Source: Candidatus Hydrogenedentota bacterium (lineage in GTDB: Bacteria; Hydrogenedentota; Hydrogenedentia; Hydrogenedentales; JAEUWI01). From it: DNA of 64,000 bases. The DNA is taken from assembly GCA_019637335.1 (NCBI GenBank), contig JAHBVV010000014.1, forward strand, positions 94,109-158,108, written 5' to 3'. Positions 7,828 through 16,190 of the stretch are shown piece by piece (positions within the stretch are counted from its first letter, which is position 1; the number at the start of each line of letters is the position of its first letter). A program made the translations under genes and the position numbers. Under the pieces are notes generated by a model. The model made no database searches. It had not been told where the DNA came from and saw only the letters and a program-made list of their open reading frames with translations.

Positions 7828-8667
7828 CTACGCGGTTGCGGGCGGTCCCTCGTGTTTGTCGAGGTAGATCTCCTGGAGGCGCGTGGTGAGGTAGTCGAAG
7901 GCCTCGTCGACGCTGTCGCAGAACTCGAAGAGATGCACGTCCTGCGGGCTGATGACGCCCCATTCGACGAGCGCGTCGAAGTTGATGATTTCCTTCCAGA
8001 AGGCGCTTCCGTAGAGGACGATGGGCATGACTTTGACGGCTTTTTGCGTCTGGACGAGGGTGAGGACCTCGAAGAGTTCGTCCATGGTGCCGAAGCCGCC
8101 CGGGAATACGATCAGGGCCTTGGCCAGGTAGACGAACCAGAATTTGCGCACGAAGAAGTAGTGGAACTCGAAGGCGAGTTCGGGGGTCTGGTAGGGGTTG
8201 CCGGCCTGCTCGAAGGGGAGGCTGATATTGAGGGCGACGGAGCGCCCGCCGGCCTGGTGGGCGCCTCGGTTGGCGGCTTCCATAATGCCGGGGCCGCCGC
8301 CCGAGCAGATCACGAATCGGTGGCCTTTTCGCGGGAGGCTTTCCGACCAGGCGGTGAGCCGTTCGGCCAGCTCGGCCGCGTCGCGGTAGTAGACCGAGTT
8401 CCGAAGATCGCGGCGTGCCCGCGCGAGGCGCTCGTCCATTTCGGGATCGGGCGCGGCGCCGGCCTCGGCTTCGAGGCGGGCCAATTCGGCCTGGGCGTCC
8501 TCCGGCGAACGGGTTCGCGCGGATCCGAAGAATACGATGGTGTCCTTCACGCGCAAGCGCCGAAAGCGGCTTTTCGGCTCGACGAATTCGCAGAGCACGC
8601 GGATGTTGCGCGCGTCGGGCGACGTCAGGAATTCCATGTTCTTGTAGGCTTTTTCGGGCTTGGACAA
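7828..8667 (-). CDS. LOG family protein (lysine-decarboxylase-like / cytokinin-activating fold)
   Basis: The 279-residue protein has the two LOG signatures: SGGGPGIMEAANRGA and PGGFGTMDELFEVLT, the latter with the catalytic Glu-Leu-Phe-Glu arrangement. Characterised relatives release the base from nucleoside 5'-monophosphates; many bacterial ones have unknown physiological substrates. It is longer than minimal LOG proteins, with a roughly 75-residue N-terminal extension. A TTG start at 8667 is preferred because AGGAG lies 7 bases upstream; the next ATG downstream (MEFLTS) lacks this. It converges on the pilin gene and diverges from the kinase gene. Confidence 0.88.
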   Translation of the reverse strand: MSKPEKAYKNMEFLTSPDARNIRVLCEFVEPKSRFRRLRVKDTIVFFGSARTRSPEDAQAELARLEAEAGAAPDPEMDERLARARRDLRNSVYYRDAAELAERLTAWSESLPRKGHRFVICSGGGPGIMEAANRGAHQAGGRSVALNISLPFEQAGNPYQTPELAFEFHYFFVRKFWFVYLAKALIVFPGGFGTMDELFEVLTLVQTQKAVKVMPIVLYGSAFWKEIINFDALVEWGVISPQDVHLFEFCDSVDEAFDYLTTRLQEIYLDKHEGPPATA

Positions 8668-8836
8668 CGTAAACTCCTTTGCAGGCGGTCGGGATAACGG
8701 GCCATTGGCGGCCAGGGCGCGCGAAAAGTTGCATCGCGGGCGTCCGGCGCCCCCTAATGTAGCGGTCCCGGCATGGTCAGCACAATACGGGAGCGGAGGA
8801 CGCCTTGCAACCGCGCATGCAACACATCGGGGGTCG

Positions 8837-9745
8837 ATGAAGTTCGAGAACCGCCAGGGACAGCGCATCTCCAACCGGTACGACCTCGGGCGCGTGCTGG
8901 GCTATGGGGGCATGGGGGCCGTTTACCTGGCGCACGACACGATCAAGCACCGAGACGTCGCACTCAAGATACTCCATGACAAGCACCGGGACCACGACTG
9001 GATTGTGGCGCGTTTTGCGCGCGAGGTGGAGGTGCTGCGCACGTTGTCGCACCCGAACGTGGTTGACCTTTACGACGCCGGGAAGGACGGGCGTCTCCTC
9101 TATTACACGATGGAGTACATCAAGGGGTATAACCTCCGGGAGTGGATGTTTCGGCACCGGCCCCTGGACTTCGGGTCGGCCGTGCACATCCTGTACCTCA
9201 CGGCGCGCGGGCTGCAATATATCCACCAGCGGTACATTCACCGGGACATTGCCCCGGAGAACATCATGCTGAAGAAGGACGGGACGATAAAGATTATCGA
9301 TTTTGGCCTGGCCCGGAAGAACCAGTGCGACGAGGGGCTGACGATTATCGGCACGAGCCTGGGGCGCACGGACTATAACGCGCCGGAGCAGGACCGGAAC
9401 GCGGCGCTGGCGGATTACCGCGCGGATATCTACCCCCTGGGGGTGCTGCTCTATGAAATGCTGAAGGGCGAGCTGCCGCCTCGGGGTGCTTCGCCCCGCG
9501 AACTGGCGAAGAAGATGCCGAAGGGTTGCGGCGACTTTCTCGAGCGCACGCTGGCGGAGGACGCCTACGACCGCTACCCCGACGCACGCGCCGCAGGGGC
9601 CGCGCTCCTGGAAATCTACAAGCGACATTCGCGCGGTGGAACCGGGGAGACCCGGCTGACGACGGGGCGGGCGAAACAGGTCACGATCGGGCAGCGATTG
9701 CGGGATTGGCTGGCGCGGCTTGCCTTCTGGCGGCGGGGGCGCTGA
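8837..9745 (+). CDS. Soluble Hanks-type protein kinase with atypical HRD motif
   Basis: A 302-residue kinase with no membrane segment or sensor domain. The glycine loop is LGYGGMG (21-27), the ATP lysine is K44 in VALKIL, and the alpha-C glutamate is probably E63. The catalytic loop is HRDIAPEN (135-142), DFG is 155-157 and the activation loop ends at NAPE (181-184). Position 139, lysine in typical Ser/Thr kinases, is alanine here; bacterial HRDVSPxN kinases carry a similar substitution. About 40 basic residues follow the catalytic domain. The neighbours, a LOG protein and a deacetylase-like protein, do not identify a substrate. Confidence 0.88.
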   Translation: MKFENRQGQRISNRYDLGRVLGYGGMGAVYLAHDTIKHRDVALKILHDKHRDHDWIVARFAREVEVLRTLSHPNVVDLYDAGKDGRLLYYTMEYIKGYNLREWMFRHRPLDFGSAVHILYLTARGLQYIHQRYIHRDIAPENIMLKKDGTIKIIDFGLARKNQCDEGLTIIGTSLGRTDYNAPEQDRNAALADYRADIYPLGVLLYEMLKGELPPRGASPRELAKKMPKGCGDFLERTLAEDAYDRYPDARAAGAALLEIYKRHSRGGTGETRLTTGRAKQVTIGQRLRDWLARLAFWRRGR

Positions 9746-9757
9746 CGAGGACGGGGA

Positions 9758-10672
9758 TCAGCGCTGGAGCGCGTGGAAATGGTGCGCCGCGCTCTCGCCA
9801 AGCCCCTGCAGGTGGTACCCCCCTTCCAGCAGCGACACGATCTTGCCGTCCGCCACGGGCCTCACAAGACGCGTCATTTCCCCAAACGTTTCGGATTCGA
9901 GCCGCTGGTTCGCCAGGGGATCCAGCCGGTGCGCGTCAAAGCCGCAGGAGATGATCAGGACGTCCGGCTGGAACCGGGCGAATTCCGGGAGGACCTCCTT
10001 TTCGATCGCCTCAATCCAGTCTTCCGGTCCCGAACCCGCCTGCATGGTGATGTTGAGGTTGGTGTCGTTCTTTCCGCGTTCCGTGGGGTGGCCGGTGCCG
10101 GGGTACAGGGGGTACTCGTGGATGCTGGCGTAGTAAATGGAGTCGTCGTTGTAGGTGATGTGCTGGGTGCCGTTCCCGTGGTGCACGTCCCAGTCGAATA
10201 TCGCCACTTTGTTGACGCCCGCCTCGGCGCGGAGCCAGCGCGCGGCGATTGCGGCATTGTTGAACAGGCAGAAGCCCATCGCGCGGTTGCGCTCGGCGTG
10301 GTGTCCGGGCGGGCGCATCGCGACGAAGGCGTTGTCCGCCTCGCCCGCGAGCACCGCGCGGGCGGCCTCGATGGCGCCGCCGGCGGCGAGGAGGGCGGCG
10401 TCCCACGAGCCCGGGCCCATGACGGTGTCGGGGTCGTGGAAGTCTTCACCGCTGGCGCAGTGGCGCTGCACGAGGCCGATGTGTTCGTGCGAATGGCAGC
10501 GGGAGAGGTCGTCCAGCGTGGCGGGGACTTTTTTGAGGAGCAGGTCGGGTTTGAGTTGGGCGGCCTCCATGGCATGCAGGATGGCCTGCATGCGGGCCGG
10601 CGACTCCACGTGTCCCGGGCCGGTATCGTGTTTCTTCGCCTCGTCACATTGAAAAAAAGCGGTCTTTGCCAT
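9758..10672 (-). CDS. Histone deacetylase family protein (acetoin utilisation / acetylpolyamine amidohydrolase type)
   Basis: This 304-residue protein carries every key arginase/deacetylase motif: the His pair in RPPGHHAERN (H124, H125), the zinc ligands D162 and H164 in DWDVHHGNGTQ, D246 in CGFDAH, and the transition-state tyrosine Y286 in EGGYH. These zinc hydrolases remove acetyl groups from lysine or polyamines; bacterial substrates are often small molecules. The start at 10672 gives MAKTAFF, the normal N-terminus of the family. It converges on the kinase gene with a 12-base gap. Confidence 0.9.
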   Translation of the reverse strand: MAKTAFFQCDEAKKHDTGPGHVESPARMQAILHAMEAAQLKPDLLLKKVPATLDDLSRCHSHEHIGLVQRHCASGEDFHDPDTVMGPGSWDAALLAAGGAIEAARAVLAGEADNAFVAMRPPGHHAERNRAMGFCLFNNAAIAARWLRAEAGVNKVAIFDWDVHHGNGTQHITYNDDSIYYASIHEYPLYPGTGHPTERGKNDTNLNITMQAGSGPEDWIEAIEKEVLPEFARFQPDVLIISCGFDAHRLDPLANQRLESETFGEMTRLVRPVADGKIVSLLEGGYHLQGLGESAAHHFHALQR

Positions 10673-10811
10673 TATCTGCGCGTTCTTTCCGGTATACGCC
10701 GGCGCGCGAAGAGACGCGCCGGAAAATTGGCCCTGTTTCAGCCCCCCGAAGGGTGTATCGTAGCAATAAACGGGGTCGAGATGCGCGGCGGTGGGCGTTT
10801 TGGGGAAGTGT

Positions 10812-10915
10812 GTTCCGCGGGAGCGGAACGGTGGGCATTCCCATGGGGGACCGTGGGAACGAGTACTTGGTGGTGGACCGTGGGAACGAGGGGTTGGAGG
10901 GGACCGTGGGATGGC
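10812..10915 (+). repeat. GGGA-loop hairpin plus three short direct repeats
   Basis: The 269-base gap between the deacetylase and the ankyrin gene contains a perfect hairpin GTTCCGC/GGGA/GCGGAAC (10812-10829). Direct repeats of GGACCGTGGGAACGAG follow at 10848-10863 and 10875-10890, with a partial third copy from 10901. The periods are 27 and 26 bases. No gene is visible. Confidence 0.8.
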
Positions 10916-10941
10916 GATGAAGACGTGCTGCGCCGCGTTTT

Positions 10942-13656
10942 TTAGTCGTTCAGGGCCTGTCGGAACTGATCGAGGGGGGTGCGGGGCGGGGCTTCGAGGA
11001 TTCGTTCCGCATCGGCCGCGCGGAGATGCTGGATCGTGGCATCGCGGTAGCCGAGGGCGGCCCAGTGCAGGGCGGACATTCCGCTGTCGTTGAAGCGACC
11101 GGGATCGGCGCCGCGTGCGAGCAACCGATCGATAAGGGCGTTGTTGCCTAGAAATGCCGCGAAATCGAGCGGGCGCACGGCGGCGCGGTCGGGCACGGCG
11201 CGCGCGAAGCGATCGCGCATGCGGTGGCGTCCGATGGTCTTTCCGAAGATGTCGGTGTAGTGAAAGGTGGGGTTTTCGCGGCGGTATTCGACCCAGTGGC
11301 CGGGCTGGTTCGGATCGGCGCCGTGATCGAGCAGCAGTTCGAGCAGGGCGGCGTCGTTGCGCCAGATGGCGTAGAAGAGGGGCGACATCGCATTGATATC
11401 GCCGGCGTTTGGATCGGCGCCGTTCGACAACAGCCAGCGCGCGCGATCGGCGTCGCCCTGGTGCGCCGCGCGGTGGAGGGCCGTGCCCTGGCGCACGGCG
11501 GAGCGCCAGTTCATGTGGGCGTTGATATCCGCCCCGTGCGCGAGCAGGAATTCGGCGAGTTCGCGGGTGTGCGCCCAGTGGAACGGGGTCGCCCGCGAGC
11601 CGTCGCGCACGTCCACGTCCGCGCCTCGCGCGAGCAATACCTTGGCCACCGCCGCGTTGTCCGCCAGGTGCAAGGGGGCGACGTGGCCCGGTGTGCTGGC
11701 GTCTGGCTCGGCTCCGGCATCGAGCAGGGCATCGAGCGCCGCCGCGTTGCCGAAGAGGGCGGCGAGATGGAGCGGGGCCATGCTCATCGGGCCCGGCGCG
11801 CCGATATCCGCGCCGCTGGCGAGCAAGGCCTGTATTGTTTTCGCGTCGCCCGAACCGAGGGCGGCCCAATGTATCGGGGCCGCGCCCTCTTCGGTGGCTG
11901 CGCGGGGATCGGCGCCCTTCGCGATGAGGTGATCCACGAGCGCGGCATCGCCGTGCAACGCGGCATAGTGGAGGGGCGTGGCGCCGGACGCATCGCGCCA
12001 GTGCAGCGGCGGGCGCGCGCCGAGCAGGCGCTCGCGCGCGGCCTCCGAATCGTGGGCGAGCGCACTGAAGAGGCGATCATCGCGCCCGAGCCACGCGGTG
12101 GCGGCCAGCGCGGCCAGCGCGGCAAGCGCGGCAAGCGCGGCAAGCGCGGCAAGCGCGGCGCCAATTAGGACGCTGCGCCGGGCGGTTGCGCGGGTGAGCC
12201 ATGTGCGCCAGGGCAGCGGACGGACGACATCGGGAATCGGGGGATAGTCCGCGAGGCACTGCCCGTACCAATGGGGCTTGTGGAGCGCGCCCGCGGCAAC
12301 GACCACGGCGCGGTCCCAGCAGAGCGCGGCGATAGCGCAGGGCAACAGGAAGGCGGCGGCCTGTACGTAGCGCGGGAGCGGCGGCTCGACGAGAATGACC
12401 AGCAGGAGCTTGAGGCCCCAGAACAGGAACGCGACGAAGAACACGACGGTTGCCGCGCGCGCGAATTGTGGCCGCGAGCCTTCTCCGAAGGCGCGGCGCT
12501 CCAGCGGCCAGGCGGCGAGCGAAAGCGCGGCCAACAGCGCGATACCCGCGAGTGAGGCGTGAGGACCCCAGCGGTAGCGCGCGTCGCCCAGGCCGCCGAG
12601 CAGCAGCTCGACCGTCCCGCGGGCGCCCTCGATGGCCGCCGCGACCAGCCACGCGCCGTAGAGGTCCGGGCGCGCGCGAAATACGTTCAGGCTGAGGCGG
12701 CTCATGGCGCGGTCCACCGCGATATTCTCCTGTGCGGCGCCGGCGAGGGGAAACTGCGCCTGCATGCTGCGGGCAATGCGGTTGACGTTGTTCGCGTACT
12801 GCTCGCTTGTCGCGCGCCAGTCGGTCGCCACCCCGCGCTCCGTCACATAGCGCGGCGTGGGCCAGGCCTCGCGCGCGCGGTACAGCACGCGGGCCAGGGG
12901 GCGGTCGGCCACGGGGATGGCCGCGATGGTCCGGGGCGACAGCATCTCCACCGAGATGCCGATGGTGTTCTGTCCGCCGAAGGAGACCAGCCCGAAATGC
13001 CCCACCAGGATGAGGCGCAGGAGGCTGAAGAGCAACAGGGGCAACGCGCAGGCGACGGCGGTCGCGGCGGCGTGACGCAGCCATTTGGCGGGATCGAGCG
13101 CGCCCCAGCGCCGCGTGTAGAGGAAGAACCACGAGACGGGAAGGAAGCCGACGAGGAACAGGAAGGCGGGCCGCGTCTGGTAGGCGAGAAAGACAGTGAG
13201 CGCGAGTCCGATATAGGCCGCGGCGCGTCGGGTCCCGGCGGCCCACAGCAGGAACCCGATGCCCGCGATTGCCAGGGCCTTCGCGGGCGTCTCGGGCATT
13301 ACCACCTCCACGGGGACGACGTAAAACAAGGGTGAGACGGCCGCCAGGGCCGCGAGCCCGGACAGGCCGTAGGCCCGCAGCCCGCACCACAACACCAGGA
13401 CGCAGGGAATCAGCAGCATCATGTGGAAGGTGGGGTACGATTCCAGCCCCCAGCCGTAGTGCGCCATCCAGGCGTGAAAGAGCGGGTAGCCCAGGGTGCG
13501 GGTGGAGCTCAGGGCCGCATTGAGGGAGTCGAGCGGGACATTGAAGTAGGCGTCCCCCAACCCCGGCAGAACGGGCGGAATGTGGAGGGCCTGACGGAAG
13601 ACATACGCCGCCTGCGCGAAGAACAGGGATAGCGCCACATAATCGCCTCGTTTCAT
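10942..13656 (-). CDS. Polytopic membrane protein fused to ankyrin repeats
   Basis: A 904-residue protein starts at 13656 (MKRGDYVALSLFFAQ). Residues 1 to about 520 contain many hydrophobic helices with short loops, resembling GT-C-type glycosyltransferase-like proteins (a GLGDAYFNVPLDSLN loop after the first helix and conserved-looking PETPAKALAIAG). I cannot name a catalytic motif. Residues about 550-885 form about nine ankyrin repeats (for example GATPLHYAALHGDAALVDHL, GTALHRAAHQGDADRARWL and SALHWAALGYRDA). A (Leu-Ala-Ala)n run at about residues 500-518 joins the halves. The ankyrin part should face the side opposite or next to the last helix. No partner gene is obvious. Confidence 0.82.
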   Translation of the reverse strand: MKRGDYVALSLFFAQAAYVFRQALHIPPVLPGLGDAYFNVPLDSLNAALSSTRTLGYPLFHAWMAHYGWGLESYPTFHMMLLIPCVLVLWCGLRAYGLSGLAALAAVSPLFYVVPVEVVMPETPAKALAIAGIGFLLWAAGTRRAAAYIGLALTVFLAYQTRPAFLFLVGFLPVSWFFLYTRRWGALDPAKWLRHAAATAVACALPLLLFSLLRLILVGHFGLVSFGGQNTIGISVEMLSPRTIAAIPVADRPLARVLYRAREAWPTPRYVTERGVATDWRATSEQYANNVNRIARSMQAQFPLAGAAQENIAVDRAMSRLSLNVFRARPDLYGAWLVAAAIEGARGTVELLLGGLGDARYRWGPHASLAGIALLAALSLAAWPLERRAFGEGSRPQFARAATVVFFVAFLFWGLKLLLVILVEPPLPRYVQAAAFLLPCAIAALCWDRAVVVAAGALHKPHWYGQCLADYPPIPDVVRPLPWRTWLTRATARRSVLIGAALAALAALAALAALAALAATAWLGRDDRLFSALAHDSEAARERLLGARPPLHWRDASGATPLHYAALHGDAALVDHLIAKGADPRAATEEGAAPIHWAALGSGDAKTIQALLASGADIGAPGPMSMAPLHLAALFGNAAALDALLDAGAEPDASTPGHVAPLHLADNAAVAKVLLARGADVDVRDGSRATPFHWAHTRELAEFLLAHGADINAHMNWRSAVRQGTALHRAAHQGDADRARWLLSNGADPNAGDINAMSPLFYAIWRNDAALLELLLDHGADPNQPGHWVEYRRENPTFHYTDIFGKTIGRHRMRDRFARAVPDRAAVRPLDFAAFLGNNALIDRLLARGADPGRFNDSGMSALHWAALGYRDATIQHLRAADAERILEAPPRTPLDQFRQALND
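12101..12160 (-). repeat. 9-base tandem repeat encoding Leu-Ala-Ala
   Basis: Six full copies and one partial copy of a 9-base unit (GCGGCAAGC or GCGGCCAGC on the plus strand) encode an alanine/leucine hydrophobic run between the membrane and ankyrin parts. Four full copies are identical, which suggests recent expansion or slippage. Confidence 0.92.
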
Positions 13657-13722
13657 GTGGGGGTTCCCGGTGGGGGTTGGGCACGCGCGAACGCGCCGGA
13701 GTGTTTCGTGTGGCGGTAGGGC

Positions 13723-13752
13723 AGTATAGCGCCAGTGGACGGAAGGCGGCAA
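13723..13752 (-). promoter_or_regulatory. Sigma-70-type promoter for the membrane-ankyrin gene
   Basis: Read on the minus strand, TTGCCG (13752-13747), an 18-base spacer and TATACT (13728-13723) predict a start near 13716, about 60 bases before the ATG. Confidence 0.45.
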
Positions 13753-13787
13753 ACAGGGCGGGGAACTGGAGCGGTAGCGGCCAGACG

Positions 13788-14642
13788 CTACTCGGGTTCC
13801 GGCAGCTTACCCGCCCGCTTCGCCAGTTTCTTTTCCTCCGACTTTACACGGCGCTCGAGCTTTTTGATGTCTTCCTCGGGCGGAAGTTCTTCGGGCTTGA
13901 TGCCACGCTCCCCCAGCATGCCCCGCACGCTCTGATTATTCTGAACGTGCTCGCGCGTGATGTCGGGTTCACCGCGGAGATCGGCCTGGCGCACGTTGTG
14001 GTTGGTCATCTCCGTTGCGAGGTTTTTCGCAGCGATCGTGAGCGCCGGCAGAAAGTCCGCCAGGGGGCGCGATTCTATGACGCCATAGCGTTTCTTCATC
14101 GCCAGCGTCGTGTTACCGCCGAACAAGGCCTCGTCGCCTTTGGATCGAATCCGGCCGAATCCGGCATCATCAACACCCCGCTCGTAAATGTTCCGGGAGA
14201 GTTCCTTCTCCGATTCACGAAGCCGGTCGCGCGCCTCCAGCCGGGCCTGGAGGCGCATCCGGCCCTCGATCACCTCCTGCTTTCGCGTCTGCACCGCAAA
14301 GTAACTCTGGGCGAAGGCGATGGGCTCCTTCCGCGGGTCGCCGTTCTGCGCGATGAGATAACAGGCGTAGCGGGTCAGCATAAAGTCCTCAACTTCGCGC
14401 TGGCCACCCTTTCCAATTTGGATCATTTTCCTGACGCCAAGAAAATGGTCTGAAACCGCGTAACCCGCTGTCTCACAGGACGCTATGGCCCGGCGGATCG
14501 CCAACGAGAAGTTCTCCCATTTGGTGTACCCGAGCGGTTCCTGCAACTCCCGAGCGAACCAGAATTCGACCTCCTCACCCGGAACATCGTGCGCGATGGT
14601 GTCGAACTGCTGCTGCATGCGTTGTATGGCGTTTGAGTCCAT
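13788..14642 (-). CDS. dinD: DNA damage-inducible protein D
   Basis: The 284-residue protein matches DinD over its full length: FWFARELQEPLGYTKWENF (a Bro-N-like N-terminal module), HFLGVRKMI, the segment DFMLTRYACYLIAQNGDP, then SYFAVQTRKQE and KNLATEMTNHNV. In Escherichia coli dinD belongs to the SOS regulon and its product inhibits RecA-mediated strand exchange in vitro. The start at 14642 has GGAGG 9 bases upstream. It is divergent from the DUF4041/GIY-YIG gene, and both lie in a stretch visibly richer in A and T than the neighbours, which suggests acquisition by transfer. Confidence 0.92.
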   Translation of the reverse strand: MDSNAIQRMQQQFDTIAHDVPGEEVEFWFARELQEPLGYTKWENFSLAIRRAIASCETAGYAVSDHFLGVRKMIQIGKGGQREVEDFMLTRYACYLIAQNGDPRKEPIAFAQSYFAVQTRKQEVIEGRMRLQARLEARDRLRESEKELSRNIYERGVDDAGFGRIRSKGDEALFGGNTTLAMKKRYGVIESRPLADFLPALTIAAKNLATEMTNHNVRQADLRGEPDITREHVQNNQSVRGMLGERGIKPEELPPEEDIKKLERRVKSEEKKLAKRAGKLPEPE

Positions 14643-14696
14643 GTGTGTGGCCTCCGAAGATTGTGATTGATGAGTTTTGCGCGGCTGGCAGCACTG

Positions 14697-14727
14697 AATA
14701 TAACATCAGTTTTCTGGTTTGTAAACC
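14697..14727 (-). promoter_or_regulatory. dinD promoter with overlapping palindromic operator candidate
   Basis: Read on the minus strand, TTTACA (14725-14720), a 17-base spacer and TATATT (14702-14697) form a strong promoter. The palindrome GGTTT/gt/AAACC at 14716-14727 sits directly on the -35 element, as expected for a repressor site; LexA is the natural candidate for dinD, but the box does not match the Escherichia coli or Bacillus consensus. Confidence 0.6.
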
Positions 14728-14755
14728 CTCGCTTTCCTGAAACATGGATGCTGGG

Positions 14756-14785
14756 TTGATACATTAATCTCAATTCTCTTAGACT
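14756..14785 (+). promoter_or_regulatory. Promoter for the DUF4041/GIY-YIG gene
   Basis: TTGATA (14756-14761), an 18-base spacer and TAGACT (14780-14785) predict a start near 14792. The candidate operator lies about 30 bases upstream of this -35 element, so one regulator could act on both divergent genes. Confidence 0.45.
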
Positions 14786-14849
14786 CTGTATTACTGCATC
14801 AGCGGCAACAGGGCTCGCAACGCAATCAATGACCTTAAGGGAAAATCGT

Positions 14850-16190
14850 ATGGACGGCTCACCCGCAGTTCTCATAATTCTGCTATCTGTAACTACGGTG
14901 GGATTACTCGCCTTCGCGATCCATCACCGGGCGGAGCACGTCAGAATCCGAAACAGGTACAAGAATCTAATCGACGTGGATGCGCACCTTGCAAGCACGC
15001 AGGACAAGATCGCAGCGCTCCGAGAGAAGTATGGGAAAATGCGGCGCACCTACGATTTGCTGTCTCAGGAGGTCTCGCTGCTTGAAGAGAACCTCGAAGA
15101 CATCTCTTTTGGCCTGTACAAGCCACACTACGATTTCGACACCTCCGAGAAGTACAAAGTACAACTGGACCAAGTTCGCGCGGAACAAAAAAGGGCTATC
15201 CGGGAAAAAGTTGCGGCGACGTGTTCGAAGGAATGGCGTGTCGGAGACAGCCTGGCGGATGGCCGGAAGATGGTAAACCGGATGACCAAATTGATGCTCC
15301 GCGCGTTCAATGGAGAGTGTGACTCTGCAGTCGCAAAGGTACGTTGGAATAATGTGGACCAGATGCTCACTCGGGTCGAAAAGGCGGCGGAAGCCATCAA
15401 CACGTTGGGGGAATCGACGGCGATTACGATCTCGCCCCACTATGTGAACTTGAAGCTCCAAGAGATTCGCCTCACTCACGAGCATGAAGAAAAGCGGCAA
15501 GCGGAGAAAGAAGAGCAACGGCAAATCAAAGAGCAGATGCGGGAAGAGAAGAAAGTTCAACAGGAGCTGGAACGGGCGCGCGAAAAGGCCGAAAAGGAAG
15601 AAGCGGAGTACCAGAAAGCGCTAGACCGCGCGCGGAAGGAAATGGAATCTATGGTCGGGGAGGATCTGGAGCGAATGCGCGCTGAAATCGCCAAACTCGA
15701 GAGGCAATTGGATTCCGCGCACGAGATCAAAGAACGGGCTATTTCACAGGCGCAACTCACCCGCTCGGGGCACGTCTACGTCATTTCCAACATTGGCTCT
15801 TTCGGCGACACTGTCTTTAAGATTGGCATGACGCGGCGATTGGATCCTCTGGAGCGCGTCAATGAACTTGGCGATGCCTCCGTCCCATTCAAATTTGATG
15901 TGCATGCCATCATCTATTCGCAAGACGCGCCTAAACTCGAGAAAGGGCTTCACAAGCATTTTGAGGGCCGCCGGATAAACCTGGTGAACACACGACGCGA
16001 GTTCTTTCGCGCCCGAATTGACGAGATCGAAAAAGTCGTTCGTGCCCTTGGCGGCGATATCGAATTCACAAAGCTCGCTGAGGCGCGTGAGTACCGCGAG
16101 TCACTTGCCATTCGAAAAGCGAATAAGGAGGCTCGGGAGACCGAAGAGCAACTTCCCGAGAAGACACCAGCGTTTCCGGCGACGATTTAA
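14850..16190 (+). CDS. DUF4041 and GIY-YIG (T5orf172/Mug113-type) nuclease-domain protein
   Basis: A 446-residue protein. One transmembrane helix lies at residues about 6-25, followed by a coiled coil. The DUF4041 core (GLYKPHYDFDTSEKYK through RVEKAAEAIN) comes next, then a long charged coiled coil. A C-terminal GIY-YIG domain (GHVYVISNIG, KIGMTRRLDPLERV, LEKGLHKHFEGRRINL, REFF) ends the protein. The ATG at 14850 is chosen because AAGGGA precedes it; an in-frame ATG at 14829 has no such site. Relatives are frequent in prophages and defence-rich loci, but their function is not established. The AT-rich sequence and the divergent dinD suggest a transferred cassette. Confidence 0.85.
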   Translation: MDGSPAVLIILLSVTTVGLLAFAIHHRAEHVRIRNRYKNLIDVDAHLASTQDKIAALREKYGKMRRTYDLLSQEVSLLEENLEDISFGLYKPHYDFDTSEKYKVQLDQVRAEQKRAIREKVAATCSKEWRVGDSLADGRKMVNRMTKLMLRAFNGECDSAVAKVRWNNVDQMLTRVEKAAEAINTLGESTAITISPHYVNLKLQEIRLTHEHEEKRQAEKEEQRQIKEQMREEKKVQQELERAREKAEKEEAEYQKALDRARKEMESMVGEDLERMRAEIAKLERQLDSAHEIKERAISQAQLTRSGHVYVISNIGSFGDTVFKIGMTRRLDPLERVNELGDASVPFKFDVHAIIYSQDAPKLEKGLHKHFEGRRINLVNTRREFFRARIDEIEKVVRALGGDIEFTKLAEAREYRESLAIRKANKEARETEEQLPEKTPAFPATI

